A stretch of DNA of 34,644 nt from Bacteroidota bacterium (GCA_023440945.1 JAEZRL010000510.1:1-34644); one strand, 5' to 3'; positions 15,231 through 24,079 are shown, counted from the first letter of the stretch. Program-made: numbers and translations. The notes: generated from the sequence alone by a model not told the origin.

Positions 15231-16133
15231 TTAATTCCTGAATGCCGGATGAAACTGATGTAAAGTTGCTCTCAAATAATCACGGTCTAAATGTGTATAA
15301 ATTTCAGTAGTGGTAATGCTTTCGTGACCAAGCATTTCCTGTACGGCACGCAAATCAGCGCCACCTTCTACCAGATGTGTTGCGAATGAATGACGAAATG
15401 TGTGTGGTGAAATATTTTTAGTGATACTTGCTTTTTTCGCCAGATCTTTTATGATATAAAAGATCATGATTCGGGATAATTTTTTTCCAAATTTGTTCAA
15501 AAATAAAATGTCTTCAAAAACATTATCCACCTTTTGATGAACACGAATATTTTCTTTATAAAGCTTAATGTATTTTATCGCATCACTGCCGATGGGCACT
15601 AATCTTTCTTTATCACCTTTCCCTATCACACGGATAAAACCAACATCAAGATAAAGACAACTTATTTTTAAATTAACTACTTCGCTTACCCTTAATCCAC
15701 AACTATACATCGTTTCGAGAATTGCCTTGTTGCGGCCGCCATCAGGTTTACTTAAATCAATTTGTGCAATTATTTTTTCTATTTCTTCAAAGCTTAATAC
15801 ATCAGGTAAAGCCCGTTTCAGTTTTGGCGTTTCCAGCAAAGTTGTCGGGTCGATCGAAACAATTTCTTCCAGCAAACAATATTTATAAAAAGCACGCAAT
15901 CCTGAAATCATTCTTGCCTGCGAAGTTGCGGTCATGCCTAATTCTCCCACCCATTTTACAAACTGCTGTAAATCTTTCAATTCAACTTCTACAGGTGCTT
16001 TTGCATTTTGTGTTGCCTGCAAAAATTCTGTTAGTTTATCCACGTCACGCAAATACGCTTCAACAGAATTATCACTCAACGATTTCTCTAATTGTAAATA
16101 GGCTTTAAATCCTTTTTTATACGCATCCCACAT
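15231..16133 (-). CDS. xerD: Tyrosine recombinase XerD
   Basis: A 300-residue site-specific recombinase of the XerC/D type, which resolves chromosome dimers at dif with its XerC partner. The N-terminal SAM-like core-binding domain covers about 1-90. The catalytic residues are visible: Arg148 (SCGLRVSEVVNL), Lys172 (VIGKGDKERLVPIG), His244 and Arg247 (SPHTFRHSFATHLVEGGADLRAVQEMLGH), His270 and Tyr279 (ESITTTEIYTHLDRDYLR). The length, with no extra domains, and the location among housekeeping genes indicate the chromosomal Xer enzyme rather than a phage integrase. XerC versus XerD cannot be fully separated by eye, but the GGADLRAVQEMLGHxSITTTEIYTH pattern favours XerD. Confidence 0.93.
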   Translation of the reverse strand: MWDAYKKGFKAYLQLEKSLSDNSVEAYLRDVDKLTEFLQATQNAKAPVEVELKDLQQFVKWVGELGMTATSQARMISGLRAFYKYCLLEEIVSIDPTTLLETPKLKRALPDVLSFEEIEKIIAQIDLSKPDGGRNKAILETMYSCGLRVSEVVNLKISCLYLDVGFIRVIGKGDKERLVPIGSDAIKYIKLYKENIRVHQKVDNVFEDILFLNKFGKKLSRIMIFYIIKDLAKKASITKNISPHTFRHSFATHLVEGGADLRAVQEMLGHESITTTEIYTHLDRDYLRATLHQFHPAFRN

Positions 16134-16197
16134 ATAGCATTTGAAAATAAGATCAATATTAAAACAACTAAGTAATTGAACGTGTTATGCATGATGT

Positions 16198-16290
16198 TAT
16201 ATTTTTTGTTACCAGCATTTGTGCTCATAGCATCGTCCCTTGCGTCGCACTCTTCATCTTCAGATCATTACGCGGCTTTGGTTTCAACTT
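16198..16290 (+). repeat. Dispersed intergenic element, copy C
   Basis: Copy C. TATTTTTTG at 16200-16208, 30-bp spacer, core CTTGCGTCGCACTCTT at 16239-16254, then GATCATTACGC, which matches the second block of copy F. It lies between the divergent xerD and YkgJ-type genes. An in-frame extension of the latter gene runs through it and is not a real N-terminus. Nothing else is seen in 16134-16419. Confidence 0.75.
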
Positions 16291-16419
16291 CAAGAACGGT
16301 TAACAAAAATTATTACAGGCTGCAATAAAAACAATTTTGGAATTACTGTAAACACTTGCGATATTGCCCGTGATAAGTTTTTGTTTCTTATTTTTCTCAC
16401 GCATTCTTACACTCGCATC

Positions 16420-16923
16420 ATGCAACCGGTAAACTTTAATTCGTTCAGACAAAAAGTACGTATCTACCGAAAATTATTCAAGCGTTTTTTAGGTAAGGTT
16501 GAAAAAAATCCTCCCAAAAATCTTGATGCAATTGCAGATGAATTAAACACTGAAGTTTGGCAGCAAGTTGATTGTTTATCCTGTGCTAACTGCTGCAAAA
16601 GAATGACGCCTACTTTCACGCCAAAAGATATCAAACGCATCTCCGCTCACCTTGGTATGAAATCTTCTGCATTCAAAGAAAAATGGTTGTATTATGATAA
16701 GAAAGATGGTGACTGGATGAATGTAAACCAGCCCTGCCAGTTTCTTGATCTCACTACCAACATGTGCAGCATCTATGAAGTTCGGCCTGCAGACTGCGCA
16801 GGCTTTCCACATTTGAATAAAAAGAAAATGGTACAATATATTCATGTTCACCAGCAGAACATTGATTATTGCCCGGCTACATTTAAAATGGTGGAGAAGA
16901 TGATGAAGAAAATCAATCCCTGA
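16420..16923 (+). CDS. YkgJ-family cysteine-cluster protein
   Basis: A 167-residue cytoplasmic protein from the ATG at 16420 (MQPVNFNSFRQKVRIYRKLF). An in-frame ORF begins at 16240, but its extra 60 residues come largely from dispersed-repeat sequence, so the shorter start is preferred. The metal-binding pattern is CLSCANCC (Cys52, 55, 58, 59), then CQFLD (Cys106), CSIYEVRPADC (Cys116, Cys126) and AGFP. This is the zinc- or Fe-S-binding arrangement of the YkgJ (UPF0153) family. Function is unknown. It is divergent from xerD, with copy D of the repeat and a short inverted repeat downstream. Confidence 0.9.
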   Translation: MQPVNFNSFRQKVRIYRKLFKRFLGKVEKNPPKNLDAIADELNTEVWQQVDCLSCANCCKRMTPTFTPKDIKRISAHLGMKSSAFKEKWLYYDKKDGDWMNVNQPCQFLDLTTNMCSIYEVRPADCAGFPHLNKKKMVQYIHVHQQNIDYCPATFKMVEKMMKKINP

Positions 16924-16949
16924 TGTTGATATCTTCTGATCACTCTGAT

Positions 16950-16979
16950 GAGAAAATTATCTGCACAATTAATTTTCTC
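16950..16979. repeat. Short inverted repeat after the YkgJ-type gene
   Basis: GAGAAAATTA (16950-16959) and TAATTTTCTC (16970-16979) form a perfect 10-bp stem with a 10-nt loop, 26 bp past the stop. No U-tract follows, so it is at best a weak transcript end or a stabilising 3' structure. Confidence 0.5.
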
Positions 16980-16987
16980 GATAAATT

Positions 16988-17080
16988 GGTGATTATTTCT
17001 TGTTGAGTTACTTATTACAGTAAAAGTGTGCGACGCAACCGAAGAATAATAGTAGCAATGCAGATGGGTTCAAAAAAAAT
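16988..17080 (-). repeat. Dispersed intergenic element, copy D
   Basis: Copy D, reverse orientation. The T-run (A-run 17072-17079 on plus) is followed on minus by a spacer containing TCTGCATTGCTACTATTAT, shared with A and B, then core GTTGCGTCGCACACTT (17024-17039 on plus). The second block is degenerate. It lies between the convergent YkgJ-type and yraN genes. Confidence 0.72.
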
Positions 17081-17128
17081 AATAATAAATAATAGAATTT
17101 TACATAAGTAATATCAGGCGACCGTGAT

Positions 17129-17485
17129 TTAGAAATACACATCTTCAATCAAATAGAATTCTGCGTGTTGATTATATAATAACGTAATAGCAAGCACATC
17201 GAACTGTACATATTTCCATTCGGGATGCATATATTGATATTCTTCTGCAGCATTTTTAAGATTGGTCATTTTTTTTGTGCTGATACTTTCTTCCGGCTTG
17301 CCATATTTATCGGAAGTGCGTGTTTTTATCTCGAAGAAATGTAACCGATTACCCTTTGATGCAATAACATCTACTTCAAGATGTTTGTACCGCCAGTTGC
17401 GTTCAACAATAGCATAACCTTTTTGCTGCAAATATCCCACCGCCATTTCTTCGCCTTTATTTCCTGTGGTTCTATTCCATTGCAT
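17129..17485 (-). CDS. yraN: YraN family (UPF0102) nuclease-like protein
   Basis: A 118-residue protein matching the UPF0102/YraN family, a restriction-endonuclease-like fold. Features are TTGNKGEEMAVGYLQQKGYAIVERNWRY, then EVDVIASKGNRLHFFEIKTRTSDKYG, where the E..D and E-x-K (FEIKTR) residues are the putative PD-(D/E)XK core, and a C-terminal QFDVLAI strand. Members are commonly linked with DNA processing, but the role is not settled. The start is 31 bp from the divergent manA start, so their promoters overlap. Confidence 0.92.
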   Translation of the reverse strand: MQWNRTTGNKGEEMAVGYLQQKGYAIVERNWRYKHLEVDVIASKGNRLHFFEIKTRTSDKYGKPEESISTKKMTNLKNAAEEYQYMHPEWKYVQFDVLAITLLYNQHAEFYLIEDVYF

Positions 17486-17516
17486 TGTATTAACTTGCTG
17501 TATTTAATTGGAAAAG

Positions 17517-18725
17517 ATGAGTTTTTTACAAGATAAAATTTTCAAACTAAAAGGCCAAGTTCAACATTACGCGTGGGGCGGTTATGATTTTATTCCTGCT
17601 TTTCTCGGAATTGAAAACAAAGAGCATAAACCATATGCTGAATATTGGATGGGAGCACATCCCTCTGCCTCTTCGATATTGATAACAAAGAATGGCGAGC
17701 TATCGTTACACCAGTTGATCCGGGATTATCCCGAAGAGTTTTTAGGTGAAAAAGTGCAACAACAGTTTGGAGAGTTGCCTTATCTCTTAAAAATTCTGGA
17801 TGTACGGGATATGCTAAGCATACAGGTTCATCCGACAAAAGAGCAGGCTGCAAAAGGTTTTGAAGAAGAAGAAGCTGCAGGCGTTGTTATAGGCGCAGCA
17901 CATCGCAATTACAAGGATAAAAATCATAAGCCCGAAATAATGGTTGCTCTGAGTGAGTTTTGGCTGCTGCATGGTTTTTTAACAGAGGGGAAATTGAAGC
18001 AGGTTTTGCAAACTGTTCCGGAGTTTGAACATTTCACATCTTATTTTGACAACGGAGGGTATAAAGCATTGTATGAACACGTGATGCATATGCTTCAGTC
18101 TGAAGTGACTTCTTGTTTAAAACCTTTGGTAGAACGTGAACTGGAAAGAAAATCAAGAGGCGAGTTAACAAAAGATCAACCTGGCTGGTGGGTGGCAAAA
18201 TTGTATGAAAACCAAAAGATGGAAGAGATTGACCGGGGCGTTTTCTCTATTTATTTTTTCAACATAGTGAAAGTAAACCCGGGTGAAGCTGTGTTTCAGG
18301 GGGCAGGAGTTCCGCATGCTTATTTGGAAGGACAAAATGTTGAGTTAATGGCAAACAGTGATAATGTTTTGCGTGGCGGACTAACCCCAAAACATATTGA
18401 TGTGGCCGAACTTTGCAAGCACGTTTTGTTTGAAGGTGTAATCCCGGAGGTGATGAAAGGTGATAAATTGAATGACGAAGAAAGAAATTACGCTTGCCCC
18501 GTTCCTGATTTTGGTATCCATAAAATTGAGATGCAGGCTCACGATGAATTTAAAATAAAAACATCTTCACTGGAAATATGGGTAGTATTAGAAGGTGAAT
18601 TGCAGGTTTCGGGTTTAAACAAATTACAGGTAAAAAAAGGTGAAGCAATTGCTGTTATGCCCAATGAAACTTTGAAAGTTATAGCTGAGAACAATACTGT
18701 TGCTTATCGTGCTTTTGTTCCCTGA
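17517..18725 (+). CDS. manA: Mannose-6-phosphate isomerase, class I
   Basis: A 402-residue zinc enzyme interconverting mannose 6-phosphate and fructose 6-phosphate, feeding mannose catabolism and GDP-sugar supply. The ATG at 17517 gives MSFLQDKIFKL. A TTG at 17508 would add three residues, and the GGAAAAG-like stretch just before the ATG favours the shorter start. Metal ligands are visible in LSIQVHPTKEQA (Gln/His) and KNHKPEIM (His and Glu). The segment FQGAGVPHAYLEGQNVELMANSDNVLRGGLTPKH contains the later His and the catalytic Arg region. A C-terminal cupin-like stretch follows (LEIWVVLEGELQVSG). Confidence 0.95.
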   Translation: MSFLQDKIFKLKGQVQHYAWGGYDFIPAFLGIENKEHKPYAEYWMGAHPSASSILITKNGELSLHQLIRDYPEEFLGEKVQQQFGELPYLLKILDVRDMLSIQVHPTKEQAAKGFEEEEAAGVVIGAAHRNYKDKNHKPEIMVALSEFWLLHGFLTEGKLKQVLQTVPEFEHFTSYFDNGGYKALYEHVMHMLQSEVTSCLKPLVERELERKSRGELTKDQPGWWVAKLYENQKMEEIDRGVFSIYFFNIVKVNPGEAVFQGAGVPHAYLEGQNVELMANSDNVLRGGLTPKHIDVAELCKHVLFEGVIPEVMKGDKLNDEERNYACPVPDFGIHKIEMQAHDEFKIKTSSLEIWVVLEGELQVSGLNKLQVKKGEAIAVMPNETLKVIAENNTVAYRAFVP

Positions 18726-18822
18726 CAACAGTTTATCCACACTGGTTCAATAAAAACTATAAAATTGTTACTGCATCAACAGCATTTAAAACTTAATTTT
18801 GTTCTCCCATAATCGTTTTGCT

Positions 18823-19392
18823 ATGAAAATTACAAAAGCTGTTATCATATCGCTTGTATTACTTGTTCTTGTTTCAGCATTGTACAGAATATTTCCAAAC
18901 AGACCCTACGGCTTTGCTCCGCAATACGCCATGGCAATTTTTGGCGGAGTTATTTTTCGTAAAAACAAAAGCTGGGCTTTTATCCTGCCTTTGTTATCCA
19001 TGTTTTTAAGCGATCTGTTGTACGAAGTTTTATATAGCAGCGGTGCTTCTGTAATGCCGGGTTTTTACCAGGGACAATGGCAAAATTATTTATTGATCGG
19101 TTTATTAGCATCAATTGGTTTTCTGATTAAGAAGGTAAACGTGCTCAACGTATTTATTGCATCCATTGCTTCACCAACTGTTTACTTTTTATTGTCCAAT
19201 TTAGTTGTTTGGGCAGGCGGCGGCGGATGGCATCATCCTAAAACTTTCGATGGTTTGATGCTAACCTATCAGGATGCCTTACCCTTCTATCCAAACAGTT
19301 TATATGCAACTGTTTTCTTCTCTGCTATATTGTTTGGCGGTTATTATTCTATAAAGAACTATTGGCTGAGCAAACAAACGCAGACAGCATAA
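18823..19392 (+). CDS. DUF6580-type integral membrane protein
   Basis: A 189-residue multi-span inner-membrane protein from ATG 18823 (MKITKAVIISLVLLVLVSALYRIFPNRP). A TTG at 18799 would add eight residues. Recognisable family features are the first helix ending FPNRPYGFAPQYAMAIFGG, then LPLLSMFLSDLLYEVLY, and the conserved VVWAGGGGWHHPKTFDGLMLTYQDALPFYPNSLYATVFFSAILFGGYY region. Proteins of this type resemble the S-components of ECF transporters, but no substrate is known. It ends at a strong bidirectional terminator shared with rnhA. Confidence 0.82.
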   Translation: MKITKAVIISLVLLVLVSALYRIFPNRPYGFAPQYAMAIFGGVIFRKNKSWAFILPLLSMFLSDLLYEVLYSSGASVMPGFYQGQWQNYLLIGLLASIGFLIKKVNVLNVFIASIASPTVYFLLSNLVVWAGGGGWHHPKTFDGLMLTYQDALPFYPNSLYATVFFSAILFGGYYSIKNYWLSKQTQTA

Positions 19393-19411
19393 AAATTTTT
19401 CATGACACATA

Positions 19412-19443
19412 AAAAAATCCGGAGCAATAGTTCCGGATTTTTT
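19412..19443. terminator. Bidirectional terminator between DUF6580 gene and rnhA
   Basis: AAAAAATCCGGA (19412-19423) pairs perfectly with TCCGGATTTTTT (19432-19443) over 12 bp. Both flanks supply U-tracts, and the genes on either side are convergent. Confidence 0.93.
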
Positions 19444-19445
19444 GT

Positions 19446-19928
19446 TTAGAGCAAAGTATTCGTATCGCCTTCATAACCTTCGTCAATTAGCAGGTTTCTG
19501 CCCATAGCAGCCTGGGTTGCCAGTTCATCACAGCGGTTGTTGAAGGAATTATCAGCATGGCCTTTCACCCATTTTAAAGCAACCTGGTAGTTTCTTGCGA
19601 GTTTATAATAACGAAGCCAGAGATCTTTATTTTTTTTACCGCCTTTAAAATCGGTTCTTATCCAGCCATCAAGCCATTTTTTTTCAATGCTGTTAACTAC
19701 GTACTGACTATCTGTATAAATCGTAAGCGGAATATTTGTTTTTGTTAATGATTCCAGTGCGACAATCACGGCCAGTAATTCCATGCGGTTGTTGGTTGTT
19801 AACCGGTAGCCAGCGGAAAGTTCCTTACGTTTATCGCCCCACATTAAAATAACGCCATAGCCACCTGGGCCGGGATTGCCTCTTGAGGAACCGTCAGTAT
19901 AAATAATTAATGGATGAGATTGTTGCAT
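19446..19928 (-). CDS. rnhA: Ribonuclease HI
   Basis: A 160-residue RNase H that cleaves RNA in RNA-DNA hybrids. The start is M at 19928 (MQQSHPLIIYTDGSSRGNPG). A longer in-frame extension to 20027 reads through repeat copy E and is discarded. Catalytic residues Asp12 (YTDGSSRGNPG), Glu50 (NNRMELLAV), Asp73 (YTDSQYV) and Asp134 (NRCDELA) are all present, with His124 in KGHADN. The gene is convergent with the DUF6580 gene and divergent from the beta-barrel gene. Confidence 0.96.
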   Translation of the reverse strand: MQQSHPLIIYTDGSSRGNPGPGGYGVILMWGDKRKELSAGYRLTTNNRMELLAVIVALESLTKTNIPLTIYTDSQYVVNSIEKKWLDGWIRTDFKGGKKNKDLWLRYYKLARNYQVALKWVKGHADNSFNNRCDELATQAAMGRNLLIDEGYEGDTNTLL

Positions 19929-20020
19929 AAGTATTTTTTGGTGAGCGGCTTTTGTAACTCCGGTTAAACATCGTTGCGTCGCATTACGTTCATCTTTTGT
20001 ACTACTATTAAACAATTGAT
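19929..20020 (+). repeat. Dispersed intergenic element, copy E
   Basis: Copy E. TATTTTTTG at 19932-19940 begins 3 bp outside the rnhA start. A 32-bp spacer ending AAACATC follows, then core GTTGCGTCGCATTACG at 19973-19988. The tail TTGTACTACTATT resembles blocks of copies A, B and D. It faces copy F across about 195 bp. Confidence 0.72.
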
Positions 20021-20213
20021 CCGGCAAAAATAAGGGGATAAGATGCTGAAAAATTTTTAAACAAATAATGGTTTTTTAGCGGCGCCGAAGTCAATACTTC
20101 GTAATCGTCTTTTTATTGTGAAGCTTAAACTCCTTCACCTTATAAAACATTGTTTCTGCCTATGCCTGTAAACATTTGTAAACTAATGTGGTCTTTTTTT
20201 TGAAATATACATA

Positions 20214-20312
20214 TAAATATTTTTTGAAAGCTTTGCTGCGTAATGAACAGGAAGTTGAAGTGAGTGACACAACGATGCTTGTTAACAGCACAGGTGCCGG
20301 GTACAAAAAATG
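20214..20312 (-). repeat. Dispersed intergenic element, copy F
   Basis: Copy F, reverse orientation. On minus: T-run and G (complement of 20304-20310), 30-bp spacer ending AAGCATC, core GTTGTGTCACTCACTT (20258-20273 on plus), 9 bp, then GTTCATTACGCAGCAA and CTTTCAAAAA. It lies just before the beta-barrel gene; a longer ORF beginning at 20188 reads through it. In 20021-20213 only a small CGAAGT-caat-ACTTCG hairpin (20086-20101) is seen. Confidence 0.8.
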
Positions 20313-20343
20313 TATTATGATGATGTTTAATAAAACAGGTTAT

Positions 20344-23205
20344 ATGAATCTTTTGAAAATAATTTTTACCGGGGTCATTTTATTTTTCGTAACCGCTTTA
20401 AAAGCACAGGTAAATTTTATCGGCAAGGTGGTTGACAGTGCAAGTGCGCCTTTGAATGCCGCTACAGTTCAACTTAATAAAGACAGCGGAAATGTAAGCT
20501 TGCAGGCAACTTACAGTGATTCAACAGGCCAGTTTAAATTAACCAATGTGAGCAATGGAAAATATATACTTACTGTTTCTTTTGTAGGTTATGGTACCGT
20601 TTCAAAACCTTTAACCGTTATCACAGACAGCACAACTGTTGATACCACCATTAATATTGGAAATATAACTCTAAATAAAGCCTCCGGTGAGTTAACCGGT
20701 GTAACGGTAACAACGAATGTTCCGCCGGTAACACAAAAAAATGACACCACGCAATACAATGCTTCGCAATACAAAGTAAACCCGGATGCTACCACTGAAG
20801 ACCTTGTAAAAAAGATGCCCGGCATAACGGTTGACGCAAGTGGAAATGTGCAGGCACAAGGAGAAAATGTTCAAAAGGTTTTGGTAGATGGAAAAGAATT
20901 TTTTGGTGATGATGCAACACTTGCTCTGAGAAATCTGCCGGCTCAGATCATTGATAAGATACAAGTTTTCGATAAACTTAGCGATCAGGCCCAGTTAACG
21001 GGCATTGATGATGGCAATACGTATAAAGCAATCAATATTGTTACAAAAGGAAATTTAAGAGCAAGCCAGTTCGGTAAACTGTATGCAGGTTATGGAACAG
21101 AAAACCGTTATATAGGCGGCGGTAACCTTAATTATTTTGATGGGGACAGACGTATCTCTATAATCGGATTAACGAATAATGTAAATCAACAAAATTTTTC
21201 GCAACAGGATATTTTAGGCGTTATCAATACAGGATCGGGTGGGGGTGGAAGAGGCGGTTTTTCAGGAGGCAGACGGGGTGGCGGCCGTACGGGGACAAGA
21301 GGTGGTGGTGGTAATTATGGAGGCGGTTATGGCGGAGGTAATGCAAATAATTTTTTAGTAGGCCAGCAAAATGGTATTAATTCTACCACTTCATTTGGAG
21401 TTAATTACACCGATAACTGGGGAAAGAAACTTGCCGTTACAGGAAGTTATTTCTTTAATAACAGCAAGAACGCAACAGAACAATCAACTAACCGGGAAAC
21501 CTTTTTAACATCAGATAGCAGTTTGTTGTATGATGAAAATATGAACCGGGTGAATAACAACTTTAATCACCGGGCAAGTTTAAGAATGGAATATACCATT
21601 GATTCGGCCAATAAACTTATCATTACACCCACGGTTAGTTTTCAAAACAATAATTCAACGAGTAATATAACCGGTATTAATTCAATCAAAACGGGAACAA
21701 CATTAAGTGATATCATTAACAGCACACAAAGCAAAACCTCAGGTTATAATTTCCAGGCAAATATTCTATACAGGCATTCATTTGCAAAGAGAGGAAGAAG
21801 CTTATCGCTTAGCATAAATCCCGGTCTAAGCAACAGGGATGGTGAAATTTTTCAGGATGCCTTTACCACTTATATTTCAGGAAATAATCTTAGTGATTCT
21901 TTGCGGCAAATGCAAAACAAAGATTCTAAAACAAATTCGATCTCAGGACGACTTGTTTATACTGAACCAATTGGCAAAGGCTTATTGCAGTTAAATTATT
22001 CGCCTTCTTTCTCAAAAAGTAATTCAAGCCAATATACTTATCAGTTTGATAACTCTATTGCAAAATATACTTCTCTTGATACAAGCCTGAGTAATTTATT
22101 TGATAATAAAGTTATGCAGCAAACTGGTGGAATTACTTATCGTTTGGGTGACAGAACGAAGAACTTTTCTGTTGGCATAAATTATCAATACACTGATCTT
22201 GCAAGTACACAAACTTATCCATACAGCACTGTTGTTAATAAAACATTCGATAACGTGTTGCCGAATGCAATGTTTAATTACAGGTTTTCTACAAAAAGTA
22301 ATGTACGCATTATGTACCGTGCAATGACGCAAACTCCTTCTATCAATCAATTGCAAAATGTTATTGATAACAGTAACCCTTTATTTATTTCAACCGGTAA
22401 TCCTGAATTGAAACAACAATATGGAAACGTAGTAAGTGCGCGTTATACTTTTACGAATGCAGGTAAAGGACAAACATTTTTTCTTAATGCTTTTATCCAG
22501 CAGAATAATAATTACATAACCAATGCAAGCTTCATAGCTGCAAAAGATTCTGTGCTTACGCCTACAGTAACATTATTGCAGGGATCACAGTTAACAAAAC
22601 CCGTTAACCTTGATGGCTATTGGAGTTTTAGAACGTTGGCAACGTTTGGTTTGCCGGTTAAGTTTATAAAAAGCAATATAAATTTAAATGCAGGGTTCAA
22701 TTATATCAAGTTACCGGGATTGATCAATAATCAATTAAATGTTTCAAACAATTATGCTTATAATGGTGGCGTTGTTATAGGCAGCAACATTAGTGAGTAC
22801 ATTGATTTTACTTTGGCTTATAACGCTGCATACAACGTTGTAAAAAATACTTTACAACCACAGCTGAACGATAATTATTTTTCACAAACAGCTTCTTTCA
22901 ACCTGAATTTATTGAGTAAGAAAGGATGGGAATTTCAAAGCAATTTTAGTAATCAGTTATATACCGGTCTTGCAAATGGTTATAATCAGAGTTATAATTT
23001 ATGGAATCTTGCTATTGGCAAAAAGTTTTTGAAAGATAAAAAGGGAGATCTGCGTTTAACTGTTTTTGATGTACTGAAACAAAACAAAAATATTGATCGA
23101 AATGTGACAGAATCTTACATAGAAGATGTAAAAACAAATGTATTGCAACGCTATTTCATGCTAACCTTCACTTACAGGCTGAATAATATACGCACAAAAT
23201 CATAA
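20344..23205 (+). CDS. Outer-membrane beta-barrel protein, TonB-dependent receptor-like
   Basis: A 953-residue protein from ATG 20344, MNLLKIIFTGVILFFVTALKAQ, a clear signal peptide. The 52 extra in-frame codons upstream derive partly from a dispersed repeat. After a carboxypeptidase-regulatory domain (about 25-115) comes a plug-like region (VKKMPGITVDASGNVQAQGENVQKVLVDGKEFFGDDATLALRNLPAQIIDKIQVFDK). A Gly/Arg-rich loop (about 297-337) follows, then a C-terminal barrel of repeated Asn- and aromatic-rich strands ending YFMLTFTYRLNNIRTKS. It matches the OMP_b-brl_3-type family. No SusD-like partner is near, so it is not a standard polysaccharide-utilisation pair. Its stop lies two bases from the convergent PhzF gene stop. 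Confidence 0.88.
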   Translation: MNLLKIIFTGVILFFVTALKAQVNFIGKVVDSASAPLNAATVQLNKDSGNVSLQATYSDSTGQFKLTNVSNGKYILTVSFVGYGTVSKPLTVITDSTTVDTTINIGNITLNKASGELTGVTVTTNVPPVTQKNDTTQYNASQYKVNPDATTEDLVKKMPGITVDASGNVQAQGENVQKVLVDGKEFFGDDATLALRNLPAQIIDKIQVFDKLSDQAQLTGIDDGNTYKAINIVTKGNLRASQFGKLYAGYGTENRYIGGGNLNYFDGDRRISIIGLTNNVNQQNFSQQDILGVINTGSGGGGRGGFSGGRRGGGRTGTRGGGGNYGGGYGGGNANNFLVGQQNGINSTTSFGVNYTDNWGKKLAVTGSYFFNNSKNATEQSTNRETFLTSDSSLLYDENMNRVNNNFNHRASLRMEYTIDSANKLIITPTVSFQNNNSTSNITGINSIKTGTTLSDIINSTQSKTSGYNFQANILYRHSFAKRGRSLSLSINPGLSNRDGEIFQDAFTTYISGNNLSDSLRQMQNKDSKTNSISGRLVYTEPIGKGLLQLNYSPSFSKSNSSQYTYQFDNSIAKYTSLDTSLSNLFDNKVMQQTGGITYRLGDRTKNFSVGINYQYTDLASTQTYPYSTVVNKTFDNVLPNAMFNYRFSTKSNVRIMYRAMTQTPSINQLQNVIDNSNPLFISTGNPELKQQYGNVVSARYTFTNAGKGQTFFLNAFIQQNNNYITNASFIAAKDSVLTPTVTLLQGSQLTKPVNLDGYWSFRTLATFGLPVKFIKSNINLNAGFNYIKLPGLINNQLNVSNNYAYNGGVVIGSNISEYIDFTLAYNAAYNVVKNTLQPQLNDNYFSQTASFNLNLLSKKGWEFQSNFSNQLYTGLANGYNQSYNLWNLAIGKKFLKDKKGDLRLTVFDVLKQNKNIDRNVTESYIEDVKTNVLQRYFMLTFTYRLNNIRTKS

Positions 23206-23207
23206 GT

Positions 23208-23999
23208 TTATTCTTCATTACTTACGTTGTATGTTCCCTGCATATACAACACTACATTGCCTGCCATTGTAACTCTGTCGCCTTTTAGTTCACATAATAA
23301 ATCACCGCCTCTTTTTGATAATTGTTTTGCAGTAAGCACTGATTTATCCAATTCTGCACTCCAGTATGGGATCAATGAACAATGGGCAGAGCCGGTAACA
23401 GGATCTTCACCAATAGAAGAATTGGTTACAAAAAAACGGGATACAAAATCAACATCGTTTCCTTTTGCAGTTATAATAATGCCGATGCAATCAAACTGAT
23501 TAAGTATGCTGAAATCAGGAATAAAATTGCGAACATCTTCTTCCTTATCATACACAAAAAAGTAATCTCTTGATTTTAAAATTTTTGTTGGGGGAATGCT
23601 TAATCCTCCCAATAATTTTTCATTCACTTCTGTTTCAACAGGCATACGTGAAGGAAAATTGAGTTCAATAAGATCACCTTTCTTCTTCACTTCCAATAAA
23701 CCGCTTTTGCAGGTGAAATAAATAGTATCTGAATTGTGATTTAAAAAATTGAAAATAACAAATGCAGAAGCAAGTGTTGCATGACCGCAAAGATCAATTT
23801 CGTATTCAGGCGTAAACCAGCGTATATGATATTGTTCACTGTTTTTTACAAAAAAAGCAGTTTCGGAAAGATTGTTTTCTGTTGCCAATTTTTGCATCAG
23901 CTCATCCGGAAGCCATTCCTGCAAAGGGCAAACCGCAGCCGGGTTTCCGGCAAATAATTTATTTGTAAAAGCATCAACTTTGTAAACAGGCAGTTGCAT
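23208..23999 (-). CDS. PhzF-family isomerase
   Basis: A 263-residue protein of the PhzF family, with the diaminopimelate-epimerase-like fold and two similar halves. The N-terminal PVYKVDAFTNKLFAGNPAAVCPL, the ENNLSETAFF segment with candidate catalytic Glu46, DLCGHATLASAFV (GHAT at about 73-76) and the C-terminal-half EDPVTGSAHCSLIPYW are diagnostic. Family members include phenazine biosynthesis isomerase and many of unknown substrate. With no other phz genes here, a metabolic isomerase is more likely. It overlaps no gene but ends two bases from the convergent beta-barrel gene, and shares a promoter region with the divergent helicase gene. Confidence 0.92.
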   Translation of the reverse strand: MQLPVYKVDAFTNKLFAGNPAAVCPLQEWLPDELMQKLATENNLSETAFFVKNSEQYHIRWFTPEYEIDLCGHATLASAFVIFNFLNHNSDTIYFTCKSGLLEVKKKGDLIELNFPSRMPVETEVNEKLLGGLSIPPTKILKSRDYFFVYDKEEDVRNFIPDFSILNQFDCIGIIITAKGNDVDFVSRFFVTNSSIGEDPVTGSAHCSLIPYWSAELDKSVLTAKQLSKRGGDLLCELKGDRVTMAGNVVLYMQGTYNVSNEE

Positions 24000-24079
24000 A
24001 AAGATTTATTTTCTACTGCAAGATTAAGTGTTTCTTTATTATAGCTGATTCGATTTTTATTTCTTAAATTGAATAAGAT

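Noticed and set aside
15231..16133. XerD-like gene as a phage or integron integrase
   Set aside because: Length, domain layout and neighbours are those of the chromosomal Xer recombinase; no att sites or phage genes are nearby.
21232..21357. GGT/GGC-rich stretch as a microsatellite or phase-variable repeat
   Set aside because: It is in frame and encodes a Gly/Arg-rich loop without regular unit length, as seen in homologous outer-membrane barrels.
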